Positions 7,613 to 16,833 of a stretch of 64,000 bases of DNA are shown here, piece by piece. The notes beneath the pieces were generated by a model. It was not told where the DNA came from, did not search any database, and saw only the letters and a list, made by a program, of their open reading frames with translations. The stretch covers positions 1-64,000 of the forward strand of contig JAPPEF010000366.1 of NCBI GenBank assembly GCA_028875335.1. Direction: 5' to 3'. This stretch comes from Gemmatimonadota bacterium (lineage in GTDB: Bacteria; Latescibacterota; UBA2968; UBA8231). A program made the position numbers and the translations under genes. The stretch's first letter is position 1. Each line of letters begins with the position of its first letter.

Positions 7613-7732
7613 GTGCTGATAACTATGTTGCCCGACGATGATACTTTCTGGCAGGAAGCTAGCGAGGAAACTCTGAAACAGATTTGGGACAATAAAGAGA
7701 ACGATGTGTATGCCCGATTACTCGACGAATGA
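7613..7732 (+). CDS. Small antitoxin-like ORF, possible remnant
   Basis: A 39-codon frame from GTG 7613, or 35 codons from ATG 7625. A GGAGG site at 7602-7606 inside the end of the PhyH gene favours the GTG. The peptide MLPDDDTFWQEASEETLKQI continues into WDNKENDVYARLLDE. The WDN-E-DVY-LL tail is what one sees at the C-terminus of small type II antitoxins that pair with PIN or MazF-like toxins. No toxin gene follows; the CRISPR array begins 60 bases later. It is either a short orphan antitoxin or the tail of a lost TA pair. Confidence 0.5.
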   Translation: MLITMLPDDDTFWQEASEETLKQIWDNKENDVYARLLDE

Positions 7733-7792
7733 TGTTGTGCTTGTTCGTTATCCCTTTTTCTTTTCGCTCTGCTTCCTCTCGCTTAAGTCGCT

Positions 7793-10125
7793 GTTTCAAC
7801 CCTTGTTCTGCTGGATTCGTCTCTGAGACGTCCACGTAGCGGATGGTCGGGGGCCGCTTGAGGTTGTTTCAATCCTTGTTCTGTTGGATCAGCCCCTGAG
7901 ACAAGCCTCGGGCGAGCGCGCGGTGATCGTGTTTGTGTAGTTTCAATCCTTGTTCTGTTGGATCAGCCCCTGAGACGTAACAGCCGTCTCCAGAGCGGTC
8001 ATTACGTCCCGCAGTTTCAATCCTTGTTCTGTTGGATCAGCCCCTGAGACTTGTGCTGTGCAGGCTGTTGACCTCGGCGTCTGTGTTTCAATCCTTGTTC
8101 TGTTGGATCAGCCCCTGAGACACCATATGTACTCATCGAAGGCAGGCTTGGAACTGCGTTTCAATCCTTGTTCTGTTGGATCAGCCCCTGAGACCTGGCT
8201 CTGCACCAATCCAGACGAGCCGGGCCACTACGTGTTTCAATCCTTGTTCTGTTGGATCAGCCCCTGAGACTCGCCGCCTCGGGCCTGATCTGGCCCGAGT
8301 TCCACGTGTTTCAATCCTTGTTCTGTTGGATCAGCCCCTGAGACCGGCCGCGAACTCGTGCAGATCACGCCGGAGAACGCGGTTTCAATCCTTGTTCTGT
8401 TGGATCAGCCCCTGAGACTCAACCCAACCAGACGCTTGGGCGATTACATCCAGGTTTCAATCCTTGTTCTGTTGGATCAGCCCCTGAGACGCTACTCCGA
8501 TTGTAGCCGTAGTCATCCTCATCATATCGTTTCAATCCTTGTTCTGTTGGATCAGCCCCTGAGACTCTAATTCCTCATTAGAGTAGCCGTATAGTTCGTC
8601 GTTTCAATCCTTGTTCTGTTGGATCAGCCCCTGAGACCGCGACAGGCTGGCGAGGATGATCTTGCTGCCGGCGGGGTTTCAATCCTTGTTCTGTTGGATC
8701 AGCCCCTGAGACAGACGTGGAACGATAGCCGCGACTCGCTTGAGCTTAATGTTTCAATCCTTGTTCTGTTGGATCAGCCCCTGAGACGAGGGTCAACTTC
8801 GACCCAAGGCCATGACCTACATGTTTCAATCCTTGTTCTGTTGGATCAGCCCCTGAGACTATTCGGGCATCGCGCCCTTTGCGGCGATAGGCTCGGGGTT
8901 TCAATCCTTGTTCTGTTGGATCAGCCCCTGAGACTTAAATTCGATGATAAAGGCGGAGTGCAGATACGCATAGTTTCAATCCTTGTTCTGTTGGATCAGC
9001 CCCTGAGACGTTGCCGAGGCGCTGGCCCTGATGTTCGCGCTACCGCAGTTTCAATCCTTGTTCTGTTGGATCAGCCCCTGAGACCGGTGTAGGCCAAGCT
9101 ACGGGCGGTATTTTCACGGCGGTTTCAATCCTTGTTCTGTTGGATCAGCCCCTGAGACTGATCCAGTATGACTGGTCACATTACATGGTGGTGGGATCGT
9201 TTCAATCCTTGTTCTGTTGGATCAGCCCCTGAGACGTAGTGTCCAGGGAACCTCTAATTTGGACACTGCTTTAGGTTTCAATCCTTGTTCTGTTGGATCA
9301 GCCCCTGAGACATAGTTATCTTCGGCCTCAAGATGTTGATTGCGCACGTTTCAATCCTTGTTCTGTTGGATCAGCCCCTGAGACTCAACGGGCACATCTG
9401 TCAGGGGTGGGCCGACGAAGTTTCAATCCTTGTTCTGTTGGATCAGCCCCTGAGACCCGCCGTAGCTGCACTCTTAGCCGGCTGCAGGAGGTGTTTCAAT
9501 CCTTGTTCTGTTGGATCAGCCCCTGAGACATTTTGCCATGCCGCGGCTCGGGACCCAGCACTGGATGTTTCAATCCTTGTTCTGTTGGATCAGCCCCTGA
9601 GACAGAGAACTACGCGCTGAGAAAACCCTGCCCCCCATCGCTGTTTCAATCCTTGTTCTGTTGGATCAGCCCCTGAGACCTTTTCAGCTAAAGCCCTTCC
9701 ATTGCACAGCCTTGAGGTTTCAATCCTTGTTCTGTTGGATCAGCCCCTGAGACGCCATGCCCATCATGGGGCCGGGCAGCGCCTTCATCATGTTTCAATC
9801 CTTGTTCTGTTGGATCAGCCCCTGAGACTGGCCTTAATCTCGAACAGACAGGTCGTCAGGTTGAAGTTTCAATCCTTGTTCTGTTGGATCAGCCCCTGAG
9901 ACCAATTTATCATCGGCGTACTCGGCAAGGGCGAGATGGGGTTTCAATCCTTGTTCTGTTGGATCAGCCCCTGAGACACGCGTCCAGAAGGGCCATTCGG
10001 CCTTTGTGAAGTGGGTTTCAATCCTTGTTCTGTTGGATCAGCCCCTGAGACATCAAGACCGTCGGCATCACGGCCGCCGTGTCCTATTGTTTCAATCCTT
10101 GTTCTGTTGGATCAGCCCCTGAGAC
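7793..10125 (-). CRISPR. CRISPR array, 32 repeats of 37 bp, 31 spacers
   Basis: Thirty-two 37-bp repeats begin at 7793, 7866, 7940, 8014, 8085, 8158, 8234, 8308, 8382, 8454, 8529, 8601, 8676, 8751, 8823, 8898, 8973, 9048, 9122, 9199, 9275, 9348, 9420, 9493, 9567, 9643, 9717, 9792, 9866, 9941, 10015 and 10089. Spacers are 34-40 bases and all differ. On the minus strand the repeat starts GTCTCAGGGG and ends AAGGATTGAAAC, so Cas6 would leave the classic ATTGAAAC 5' handle. The 7793 repeat has six mismatches to the others, as expected at the oldest, leader-distal end. The AT-rich leader and the cas genes lie on the right, so transcription is right to left. Spacer origin was not searched. Confidence 0.98.
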
Positions 10126-10297
10126 CTCAAAAATCTCATAAATACTTTTAAAACCGATATTTACACATATGTATCTCCACTGGAGAATAGCCATGGAACT
10201 CGCCTTTAGCAACGTTACAAGCCAGTTTTTTCACCATTTTTCAGTCTAATACATCGTATAAGCCATTGTTTCTAACAGGATTAGAAACAACCCATGT
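10126..10297 (-). promoter_or_regulatory. CRISPR leader region
   Basis: This AT-rich 172-base stretch lies between the last perfect repeat and the end of cas4, on the side opposite the degenerate repeat. That is where the leader, with the crRNA promoter and the integration site for new spacers, must be. It holds short palindromes (TCTCCA-c-TGGAGA at 10174-10186) and the larger inverted repeat listed separately. No clear -35/-10 pair stood out. Confidence 0.75.
10266..10290. promoter_or_regulatory. Perfect 10-bp inverted repeat after cas4
   Basis: TTGTTTCTAA (10266-10275), five bases, then TTAGAAACAA (10281-10290): a perfect stem-loop eight bases beyond the cas4 stop codon and at the outer end of the CRISPR leader. 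There is no T-run after it on the minus strand, so it is not a classical terminator. It could be an RNA stem ending the cas transcript or a protein site in the leader. Confidence 0.6.
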
Positions 10298-10894
10298 TCA
10301 AACGCAGATATTTTTATAGCAACAGTCTATACAATGATTTTTATTAGCCGTCTTCCGAGGTAGCTTCCCCGTGTGGATAATAGAGAACATTTCATCCAAA
10401 ATCTGACCCGTAGCTTCTCTGATCTCGTCCGAAAGAGGCACTTCCAAAACCTTGCTTCCACCGCGAATATAGGCAACATAACCCCGCGTAACTTCGGCTT
10501 GATATACTTCCTCAATCAATAAACCGTACAGTGTTACCTGAATAGCATGTGTCCTGAAGGCTCTCTCTTGATACTCAGTGTACTTAAAATCGAGTGGAGC
10601 CATCGTGCCATCATCTAAGGAAAGAACCTCATCTACAATGCCTCTCACGCGTACTTTCGGCGATGCCAGATATACAGCTTGTTCCTTATTGACGACGCCA
10701 AGTTTCTTACGCAAATAATCCCTATTCTCCTTTTCCCGGCGTTTGTGAACCTCTCGCCCCTTGAGCACTTTATAGCGCCGGTCCTCAAACTGGGGAATCA
10801 TCAGGACATTCATAAAATAGGTGAAGCGCGGACACCAGATGTGTTCGACGACTTCCGATGGCGTGAGCATCGGGCTGGTCTCGGTATCCATCAT
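10298..10894 (-). CDS. cas4: CRISPR adaptation nuclease Cas4
   Basis: A 198-residue RecB-family nuclease that trims prespacers and checks the PAM together with Cas1-Cas2. The iron-sulfur cysteines are split as usual: one near the start (HIWCPRFTYF, about residue 21) and three at the end (NHCIDCCYKNIC, about residues 185-197). The nuclease core shows GREVHKRRE, the Asp of VRGIVDEV and the DFKYTEYQ motif equivalent to DxK. It overlaps cas2 by four bases and is the last gene of the operon, next to the leader. Confidence 0.95.
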   Translation of the reverse strand: MMDTETSPMLTPSEVVEHIWCPRFTYFMNVLMIPQFEDRRYKVLKGREVHKRREKENRDYLRKKLGVVNKEQAVYLASPKVRVRGIVDEVLSLDDGTMAPLDFKYTEYQERAFRTHAIQVTLYGLLIEEVYQAEVTRGYVAYIRGGSKVLEVPLSDEIREATGQILDEMFSIIHTGKLPRKTANKNHCIDCCYKNICV

Positions 10895-11196
10895 ACGAAT
10901 AGATTCCTTACCTCACCTTGAACCAGACGTTGGTCAAAAGCCTGACCTTGCAGAATGGCTTTTTTGAAATCTGGACCGCACATCGGAAAGATGTACACCC
11001 GATCCTCTTCCAGATTGATCAGGTCTTCTGTTCGCATTGATAGTTCATCCAATCGATTGCGCTGGATCGTGCCTACGAATACCGACTTTTGGACGCGGTA
11101 TAGACCTGCTTCTTTGCAGGCTTTAGCTACTTTAGTACGAGCCTTGTCCTCCTGGATGTCGTATATGACCCAGACCAGTGTCTCTGTCTGCTTCAC
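10891..11196 (-). CDS. cas2: CRISPR adaptation protein Cas2
   Basis: A 101-residue ferredoxin-fold protein that dimerises between two Cas1 dimers to form the spacer integrase. The first strand ends with the conserved Asp of WVIYDIQEDKART, followed by VAKACKEAGLYRVQKSVFVG, which is the typical Cas2 helix and second strand. The closing strand DRVYIFPMCGPDF is also typical. It overlaps cas4 and cas1 by four bases each, so the three adaptation genes are translationally coupled. Confidence 0.96.
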   Translation of the reverse strand: MKQTETLVWVIYDIQEDKARTKVAKACKEAGLYRVQKSVFVGTIQRNRLDELSMRTEDLINLEEDRVYIFPMCGPDFKKAILQGQAFDQRLVQGEVRNLFV

Positions 11197-12170
11197 GGTT
11201 CCTCCTTGAGCAGGTCGTTAGCAATCCGGTGAAGGTCGAACTGCACAGCATCGCGCCGACTGATGTTGCGATTGCGGTACCTGATACGTTCATCTAGGTA
11301 CTCGGTCAGAGCCTCCAGCAAGACGGCCTTTCCCTCCTTGTTCAGGGTCAGCCCGTTCTTGAACTGATCGAACAGTGCTTTTTTGATTTTGTGTCTCGAA
11401 AATAGCTGCACTACAGTCTCATCGGCCCAGATCCGGTAGTTTTCAATCAGGTCGAAAACCAGCGAAGGTTTATTGTAGTGATCTGTATGGACAAAGCCGA
11501 TGTACGGGTCTAAACCGGCTAGCAGACAAGCCCGTTCCACTAGGCCATAAAGCACTCCATAGGCGTAGTTTAACAGACAGTTGAATTCGTCTTTAGCGGG
11601 ATTGCGACTACGACCCTCAAAGCGGTACGTCTCAGGCAGTAAGCGACTCACTGCCGTCCAATAAGTGCGACTGGCGCGGCCTTCCAGCCCCATCACCTGA
11701 TCTCGCACCTGATCCAGTCCTCCCTCCATATCCTGTAACTGCAACTGCATAGCCTTCAGGCCGCCGATTGCCTCTGTAAGCAGCGTAGATAGTCGGGTGC
11801 GTCGGTCCCGCATCGCGGTCAGGAAATCAATTTGATTCTGTATTTTCCGATCCATCCAAGACAACGCCAGCTTTAACCCAGCCTCTTCTCCTGCGATTTC
11901 CAGTTGCCGACGGCGTATGGCTGTGGTGGAGCCGGGCCGACCATGCCACACCCGGCCGAAAGGATCGCCATATTTGTCCAGAAACAGAATGTCGATATTC
12001 TTCTCTGTCGCCAGTTGGACAGCATCAGTGGAAAAGGCGGCACCTGTAGTTATCAGAATGGACTGAACCTTGCGGGCCGAGACTTCCGAGACTTTGCCAT
12101 CTGCTCTGATCTGGAAGAGTTCGCCGCGCCGTTGAAGATAGGCACCGTATGTATTGACGACGAGTTGCAT
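11193..12170 (-). CDS. cas1: CRISPR integrase Cas1
   Basis: The integrase subunit that inserts new spacers at the leader end. I place the start at ATG 12170 (MQLVVNTYGAYL), nine bases after the cas6 stop, instead of an upstream start at 12209 that would overlap cas6; this gives 325 residues, a normal length. The metal-binding residues can be seen as Glu163 in GLEGRASRTYW, His228 in GFVHTD and Asp240 in LVFDLIENYR. The N-terminal beta domain precedes the all-helical catalytic domain as in other Cas1 proteins. Confidence 0.96.
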   Translation of the reverse strand: MQLVVNTYGAYLQRRGELFQIRADGKVSEVSARKVQSILITTGAAFSTDAVQLATEKNIDILFLDKYGDPFGRVWHGRPGSTTAIRRRQLEIAGEEAGLKLALSWMDRKIQNQIDFLTAMRDRRTRLSTLLTEAIGGLKAMQLQLQDMEGGLDQVRDQVMGLEGRASRTYWTAVSRLLPETYRFEGRSRNPAKDEFNCLLNYAYGVLYGLVERACLLAGLDPYIGFVHTDHYNKPSLVFDLIENYRIWADETVVQLFSRHKIKKALFDQFKNGLTLNKEGKAVLLEALTEYLDERIRYRNRNISRRDAVQFDLHRIANDLLKEEP

Positions 12171-12178
12171 ATTAATAC

Positions 12179-12853
12179 TCAGGAAGCAGTACCTACACGC
12201 TCCAACCAACCATAGCCGTGACTGACAGCTTTTCCGATAGCAAAGCCAGACGGCAAATCAATGTTGGTCAGCAGTGTCCCTTGAAAGCCTAACAATGAAG
12301 TGTCTTTATAGCGGCATACTCGTGATTTATTGCATACGAATCCCGCATAAAGTCGATCTTGAAAGAAGATATTCAATCCTTTAAGTGCTGATAGAATATT
12401 AGCTACTGCAAGTCTGTCGAGTTCGACTTGCTGTTCGTATTTCGTTAGATGCTGGTATTTTGCATAGTTTTTTTGATTAAATGGCAACCACGGAGACCGA
12501 AAGGAAAATCGCATTAAACGGGGTGATTCTACGATTTTATGAGTAGAAAGGGCAAATTGAACATCAGCAACGCAGTAAGTTTTATCGCCCAAACGAAAAG
12601 GACTATCGAGAAACGGGACATTCAATAGAGAGTCAGCCCCTTCTCCAAAGGCAAAAATCATAGCCTCTTTCTTGTCCCAACGGTAATGAATCATAGGATA
12701 GCGATAAATAAATCCTTTCTCTGTATGTTGATGGAAAATAGGTTGATCGGGAAATTGTGAAGCTATCGCTCCACGTAGGAGATGAGGGATTGAAGGAACC
12801 GAGTTCGATTCATTCCAGCGCAACCGAGCAGTTGCTATCCGAATTTGACTCAT
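12179..12853 (-). CDS. cas6: CRISPR pre-crRNA endonuclease Cas6
   Basis: A 224-residue RAMP protein that would cut the array transcript inside the repeat, leaving the ATTGAAAC handle. The pattern fits the Cas6 group of type I-B systems: IPHLLRGAIASQF near the start, YRYPMIHYRWDKKEAMIFAF, and the glycine-rich loop GFAIGKAVSHGYGWLER near the C-terminus. His residues near 40 (FHQHTEKG) could be catalytic. It overlaps cas3 by four bases. Its position after cas3, not before cas8, differs from many I-B operons. Confidence 0.88.
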   Translation of the reverse strand: MSQIRIATARLRWNESNSVPSIPHLLRGAIASQFPDQPIFHQHTEKGFIYRYPMIHYRWDKKEAMIFAFGEGADSLLNVPFLDSPFRLGDKTYCVADVQFALSTHKIVESPRLMRFSFRSPWLPFNQKNYAKYQHLTKYEQQVELDRLAVANILSALKGLNIFFQDRLYAGFVCNKSRVCRYKDTSLLGFQGTLLTNIDLPSGFAIGKAVSHGYGWLERVGTAS

Positions 12854-15138
12854 AAGATCATGGCTCCAGTTTCTTCATTCCAGTTTTCGGGCAACTCCAA
12901 ACCACGATATTCTTGGTAATATTCGTCCCTTAATATCCAGAAAGGCCCGCAAGCATCTGCAAAATCTTCTGGCTCCCATTCCCGTTTGGCATAAACTGAT
13001 ACTGTAACCTGCCCGATCCGTCCTGCTAAACTGCGTATCGCACGTCTTTTTTCCCAACGTTCTTCTATGCCAAGTGCTTCATCGATTTCTTCAATAAGAC
13101 CAGAGTCTTCTTTGGCGACTATAAACTCATATTTATCTCTTTCTTTTCCACGCAGTAATTCTCTTACCGATGGCACTTCTTCCCAGTATGCGAAGGCTTT
13201 CGTTATTTCTTTCCCTGTATCTCGTTTACCAAGCGCAGTAAAATAAGTCGCGCATAGCTCGTAAATTTCTTCCTCTCGAATTGTTTCTCGTTTATCCAGT
13301 ACTTTATGAGTTTCTTGAAGTGAATACTCATCATATATCATTCCCGCAAAGTCTCGACCTTTTTCGTTCACTAAAGAAACGATCTCAACATTACAACGCG
13401 GCTTTTTTTCGTTGCGATTGCAGCGTCCCGCAATTTGAACAATAGAATCAAATGGGCCAAGATCCCGAATGACCAAATCCATATCAATATCAACACCTGC
13501 TTCAACGCATTGAGTTGATACGACGATACATGGATTTCCTTCCTTGATCTTTTGAATTGAAGCAAGCCTATCTTTTGGAGTTACATCGGCACTGATAAAG
13601 AACAGCGGCGATACACCTACATCTTCAAGAGCATCTCTTACATAACGCGCACTTCGGCGTGTATTAAGCGTGATCAAAATGCGTTTACCTTCAAATTCAG
13701 ATAGCCGATCAATTATTGAGGATGTAAAATCTTCAAGCGATTGTTTATTCTCATGTTTCAAGATCAATTGATACCGTTGAAAATTTGCAAATTCGTTCTT
13801 GGGATTTGCCACCAATTCAATCGCACTTGTGAGAAATCCTGGTTGTGTCGCTGACATAACCAAAAACCGAGCATTTCCAACGTGTGTCATAGTTTGAAAA
13901 AGATGGTTCACGGAATCCCATAGTTTGCAAGGAAGTGTTTGGACTTCATCCATGACAATAAGCGCGTCATACAGATTATGATAGCGCATCAGATGCTTCG
14001 CTTTAGGGCCAAATAGAGCCAATAAAAACTGATCAAATGTTGTGATAACGAATGGAGACTGCCAAGTATCGACAAAAAAATCATTGGAATTGCCATCCAT
14101 TTCTGGATCAAATACACGGTCTGATATTGAATGTGTTTGTAAAAGAACATCTGGCGTTCCTAAATCACCCAAGAGCTCCTGATACTCTTGAACAGTTTGG
14201 TCGATAATTGACAGATAGGGCAGTACAATGACGATTTTTGGAAAACGGCTACCATTTTTCAGTGCATTCCTCAACTTGAGAGCCCAACTAGTAGCCACCA
14301 TTGTTTTGCCCATGCCGGTTGGAAGCGTAACGGTATGGATACATGCCTCTGCACGAGGATTGATCGCCTCAAGCACTTGTTGGCGCACTTCGGTTCGTCT
14401 AATGTTCAGTGGACTTTCGGGCTTTTCAGAGAGATGTATATCGACGCAAGATAGTGGTATATCTATCTCTTTGGGAATTTGTAAACGCTTTCGGTACTCT
14501 TTATCAACAGCCAAAAATGTTTTGTCTGCTTCAAGCAGGACAGACAAAGTAAATTGCGTATTCAAACGAAATTCAAGTGCCTCAAGAAGCGGCAATTCAT
14601 TCAATGCCTCTAACAAATCATATTCAAGATAGTCTGATTCTGGAATAATATCTGAACTCAAAGACAGATTCTGCACAGGCAAACCAGTGTGAAGGGCAAG
14701 CTCTGATATAGGTAAATCTGTAAGTTGATTTTTCCAAATATAAGAAGGAATTTTGTCCAGAATTAGACCAAGCAAATCATCTGCTAGAGGCATACCACTG
14801 TGATGACCAGCTACTGCTGCGGCAACGGTCAACGCATCTGGTGCTGTCCAATTTTCTTGTTGTGCCAGACGTAAAACCAGCAACATAGAAAGAGGAGAGT
14901 GGGCTTTTTCTTTTAATGAACCTCTAAAACTCTTAGGGTTTCTGATGTACTCTTGAAACGCACCGCTTCCTTTACCCAAGTCGTGAGCGTCAACCGCTCT
15001 CATTGTCGGGTCTCGCAACATAGGATTTTTCTTAAACAAACTATCTGAGTGATTGCTTAATACCCATTTAGCCGCTTTGACTACATCGTGTATATGTGTC
15101 TGTAATGTTTGGTGCGGATGAGAAAGCAACTCACTCAT
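12850..15138 (-). CDS. cas3: CRISPR effector nuclease-helicase Cas3
   Basis: A 762-residue HD nuclease fused to a superfamily-2 helicase, which degrades DNA marked by Cascade. The HD domain shows His52-Asp53 in VDAHDLGKGSGAFQ and a second metal site in AAVAGHHSGMP near 115. The helicase has Walker A TLPTGMGKTMVAT near 272, the box IVMDEVQTLP near 394, motif III MSATQP, and motif VI IVQIAGRCNR near 575. All key residues are present, so it should be active. It overlaps cas5 and cas6 by four bases each. Confidence 0.96.
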   Translation of the reverse strand: MSELLSHPHQTLQTHIHDVVKAAKWVLSNHSDSLFKKNPMLRDPTMRAVDAHDLGKGSGAFQEYIRNPKSFRGSLKEKAHSPLSMLLVLRLAQQENWTAPDALTVAAAVAGHHSGMPLADDLLGLILDKIPSYIWKNQLTDLPISELALHTGLPVQNLSLSSDIIPESDYLEYDLLEALNELPLLEALEFRLNTQFTLSVLLEADKTFLAVDKEYRKRLQIPKEIDIPLSCVDIHLSEKPESPLNIRRTEVRQQVLEAINPRAEACIHTVTLPTGMGKTMVATSWALKLRNALKNGSRFPKIVIVLPYLSIIDQTVQEYQELLGDLGTPDVLLQTHSISDRVFDPEMDGNSNDFFVDTWQSPFVITTFDQFLLALFGPKAKHLMRYHNLYDALIVMDEVQTLPCKLWDSVNHLFQTMTHVGNARFLVMSATQPGFLTSAIELVANPKNEFANFQRYQLILKHENKQSLEDFTSSIIDRLSEFEGKRILITLNTRRSARYVRDALEDVGVSPLFFISADVTPKDRLASIQKIKEGNPCIVVSTQCVEAGVDIDMDLVIRDLGPFDSIVQIAGRCNRNEKKPRCNVEIVSLVNEKGRDFAGMIYDEYSLQETHKVLDKRETIREEEIYELCATYFTALGKRDTGKEITKAFAYWEEVPSVRELLRGKERDKYEFIVAKEDSGLIEEIDEALGIEERWEKRRAIRSLAGRIGQVTVSVYAKREWEPEDFADACGPFWILRDEYYQEYRGLELPENWNEETGAMIL

Positions 15139-15854
15139 AAAAAGACCACCTTATCTTTTTCTACCTGCCAGGCCTGATCTGTTGTCACAGGAATGGGATG
15201 CCCTTCCCGTTCTACATAATAGGCTTCATGTTCAAATTCTCTTTTTGGCGAAACATCGCGTGGCATTCTCAACATCTGAATAGCCAATTCCTGATCGCAA
15301 GCCAAATCTACGTCGAGGTGACCTGCATCTCGACGTAAAGTAGTATTTATCCAGTGCATTCTATTGGGCAGCCTTTCTGAATCATATTCACCGATAAACT
15401 TCAGTTTAGCTGACATCTCCGAAAGACCTAAACAGGGCGAAAAATGCCATCGTTGATCTTGGAGCCTTGTAGCTAAATCTGTATGAAGCGGATCGGGAAT
15501 ATTAGCCCATACTCGATAACAGGGCTTGATCAGCCATTCCTGGGAAATAATGGTATTGCGCTGTTGGCTGCTACTCCCCTTATCACTCCGCTTGATTGTA
15601 TGAGACAAAGACGCTGGAGGGTCTTTACGCAGATTCGCCGAATGCCAATGGGTGTTCGGTATTTTTCCACTCAAGGCCAGATGGGCATTTTGTAGGGCAA
15701 TCTGAGGAGTGTCTTTTTTTAATCCAAGCACAGCTCCCAAAAGACCCAATAAAACGGTCCTCGGTGGAACGGGATAAGAGGGTGCGCTCGCATTGGCTTC
15801 AGCTTTCAAAAAGTGCCCAAAACGCCCTGAGTACTCAAAGCAAATCACATTCAT
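15135..15854 (-). CDS. cas5: CRISPR Cascade subunit Cas5
   Basis: A 239-residue RAMP subunit that caps the crRNA 5' handle in Cascade. The N-terminal strand and the conserved loop SYPVPPRTVLLGLLGAVLGL at residues 26-45 are the Cas5 hallmark. It starts nine bases after the cas7 stop and overlaps cas3 by four bases. Gene order cas8-cas7-cas5-cas3 and the Cas7 type place it in subtype I-B. Confidence 0.94.
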   Translation of the reverse strand: MNVICFEYSGRFGHFLKAEANASAPSYPVPPRTVLLGLLGAVLGLKKDTPQIALQNAHLALSGKIPNTHWHSANLRKDPPASLSHTIKRSDKGSSSQQRNTIISQEWLIKPCYRVWANIPDPLHTDLATRLQDQRWHFSPCLGLSEMSAKLKFIGEYDSERLPNRMHWINTTLRRDAGHLDVDLACDQELAIQMLRMPRDVSPKREFEHEAYYVEREGHPIPVTTDQAWQVEKDKVVFL

Positions 15855-15863
15855 AACAACCCT

Positions 15864-16832
15864 CTATGAGGTAGGGTCATCGTAAGCCAAATCTTCCCAT
15901 GAGTCGGGGAATGAATCCAGATTCAAGTCAGGAGATAGGCAGTAAGCAATACGTGAAATCCTCCCTTCTTGTGTTTCAAGACGCTGCTGAAATAGCGATA
16001 GATCTAGTTGATAATCACTTGGGCCAGACCATTCTTTCGCGCCTTTTCCGTTCGTCGGCTTCAGTTTGAGGTAATCGGTCAGCATGCCGTATTGAAATTC
16101 TTCTCCTTCATTATATTCAATACTGACAAGCAGCCGAGGAACTTGACCCACTTTGGTCCGAGTATTTCCAGACGAACGGACGCTGTTCCAAAGTGCGCGT
16201 AAGAGAACAGCATAGTCATCATCCGTCATGTGCGACAGTTTTGCTGAATGCTCATTCGCAATGCCATTGAAACCAATTAGAGCATAGCGCAAACCATAAT
16301 AAGTCGTGAATGTGCCCTGAGTGTTGTCTTCTTGGCTTGCAAAGACTGAAGTACCATGAATATCAACCTCTTGGGCTTCATGCAAAACTTCTCCGTGATT
16401 GATTTGGACGGCACCCGTTAAGGTTTTGGGCTGTGTCTTTGGCTCCCAACCATCTTGCTTTTTGAAGGCAAAAGAACTGCCAAAAAGACGAGCGTCGATA
16501 AACGCATTAAGCAAAATCTCGACCAACTCTTTCCCTTCACATTTTGATTTCCCGTGAGCGTCTAGATATGCGGCAACGCGACCTGTGAGATTTGTCGTGC
16601 CGCTGTCAATAGTATCCACCAGAATGTCGTAGGACTTATCCGTCTCTGAATTTGTCTGCGTTTTCAAGTAATCTCTGACAAATCGTTTCAAACGGACATC
16701 CGTCACATAGTGTGTTCCATCTGGCAAAACCCGAGGTCTGTTTTCATCCGGGTCGCCGTTGGGATTACCCATTTTAATGTCGTACAAAAACATAAATTCA
16801 CGACGTGAAGTTAAGGTTTGTCTGGTTTCCAT
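15864..16832 (-). CDS. cas7: CRISPR Cascade backbone Cas7 (Csh2-like)
   Basis: The backbone subunit that coats the crRNA spacer. The diagnostic Cas7 motif MGNPNGDPDENRPRV follows the first strand. I choose ATG 16832 (METRQTLTSRREF) because it follows the cas8b stop by one base and has an AGGAGG site nine bases upstream; a longer frame to 16880 would overlap cas8b. This yields 322 residues. A later block SVFASQEDNTQGTFTTYYGLRYALIGF includes the thumb region of Csh2-type proteins. Confidence 0.94.
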   Translation of the reverse strand: METRQTLTSRREFMFLYDIKMGNPNGDPDENRPRVLPDGTHYVTDVRLKRFVRDYLKTQTNSETDKSYDILVDTIDSGTTNLTGRVAAYLDAHGKSKCEGKELVEILLNAFIDARLFGSSFAFKKQDGWEPKTQPKTLTGAVQINHGEVLHEAQEVDIHGTSVFASQEDNTQGTFTTYYGLRYALIGFNGIANEHSAKLSHMTDDDYAVLLRALWNSVRSSGNTRTKVGQVPRLLVSIEYNEGEEFQYGMLTDYLKLKPTNGKGAKEWSGPSDYQLDLSLFQQRLETQEGRISRIAYCLSPDLNLDSFPDSWEDLAYDDPTS

Positions 16833-16833
16833 C

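Noticed and set aside
5783..7792. Insertion sequence around the TA/PhyH region
   Set aside because: No transposase frame or terminal inverted repeats; the duplicated PhyH bases are coding sequence, not an IS end.
8058..9899. Plus-strand open frames encoding repeated VSILVLLDQPLR peptides
   Set aside because: They are translations of the CRISPR repeat through spacers of suitable length, not proteins.
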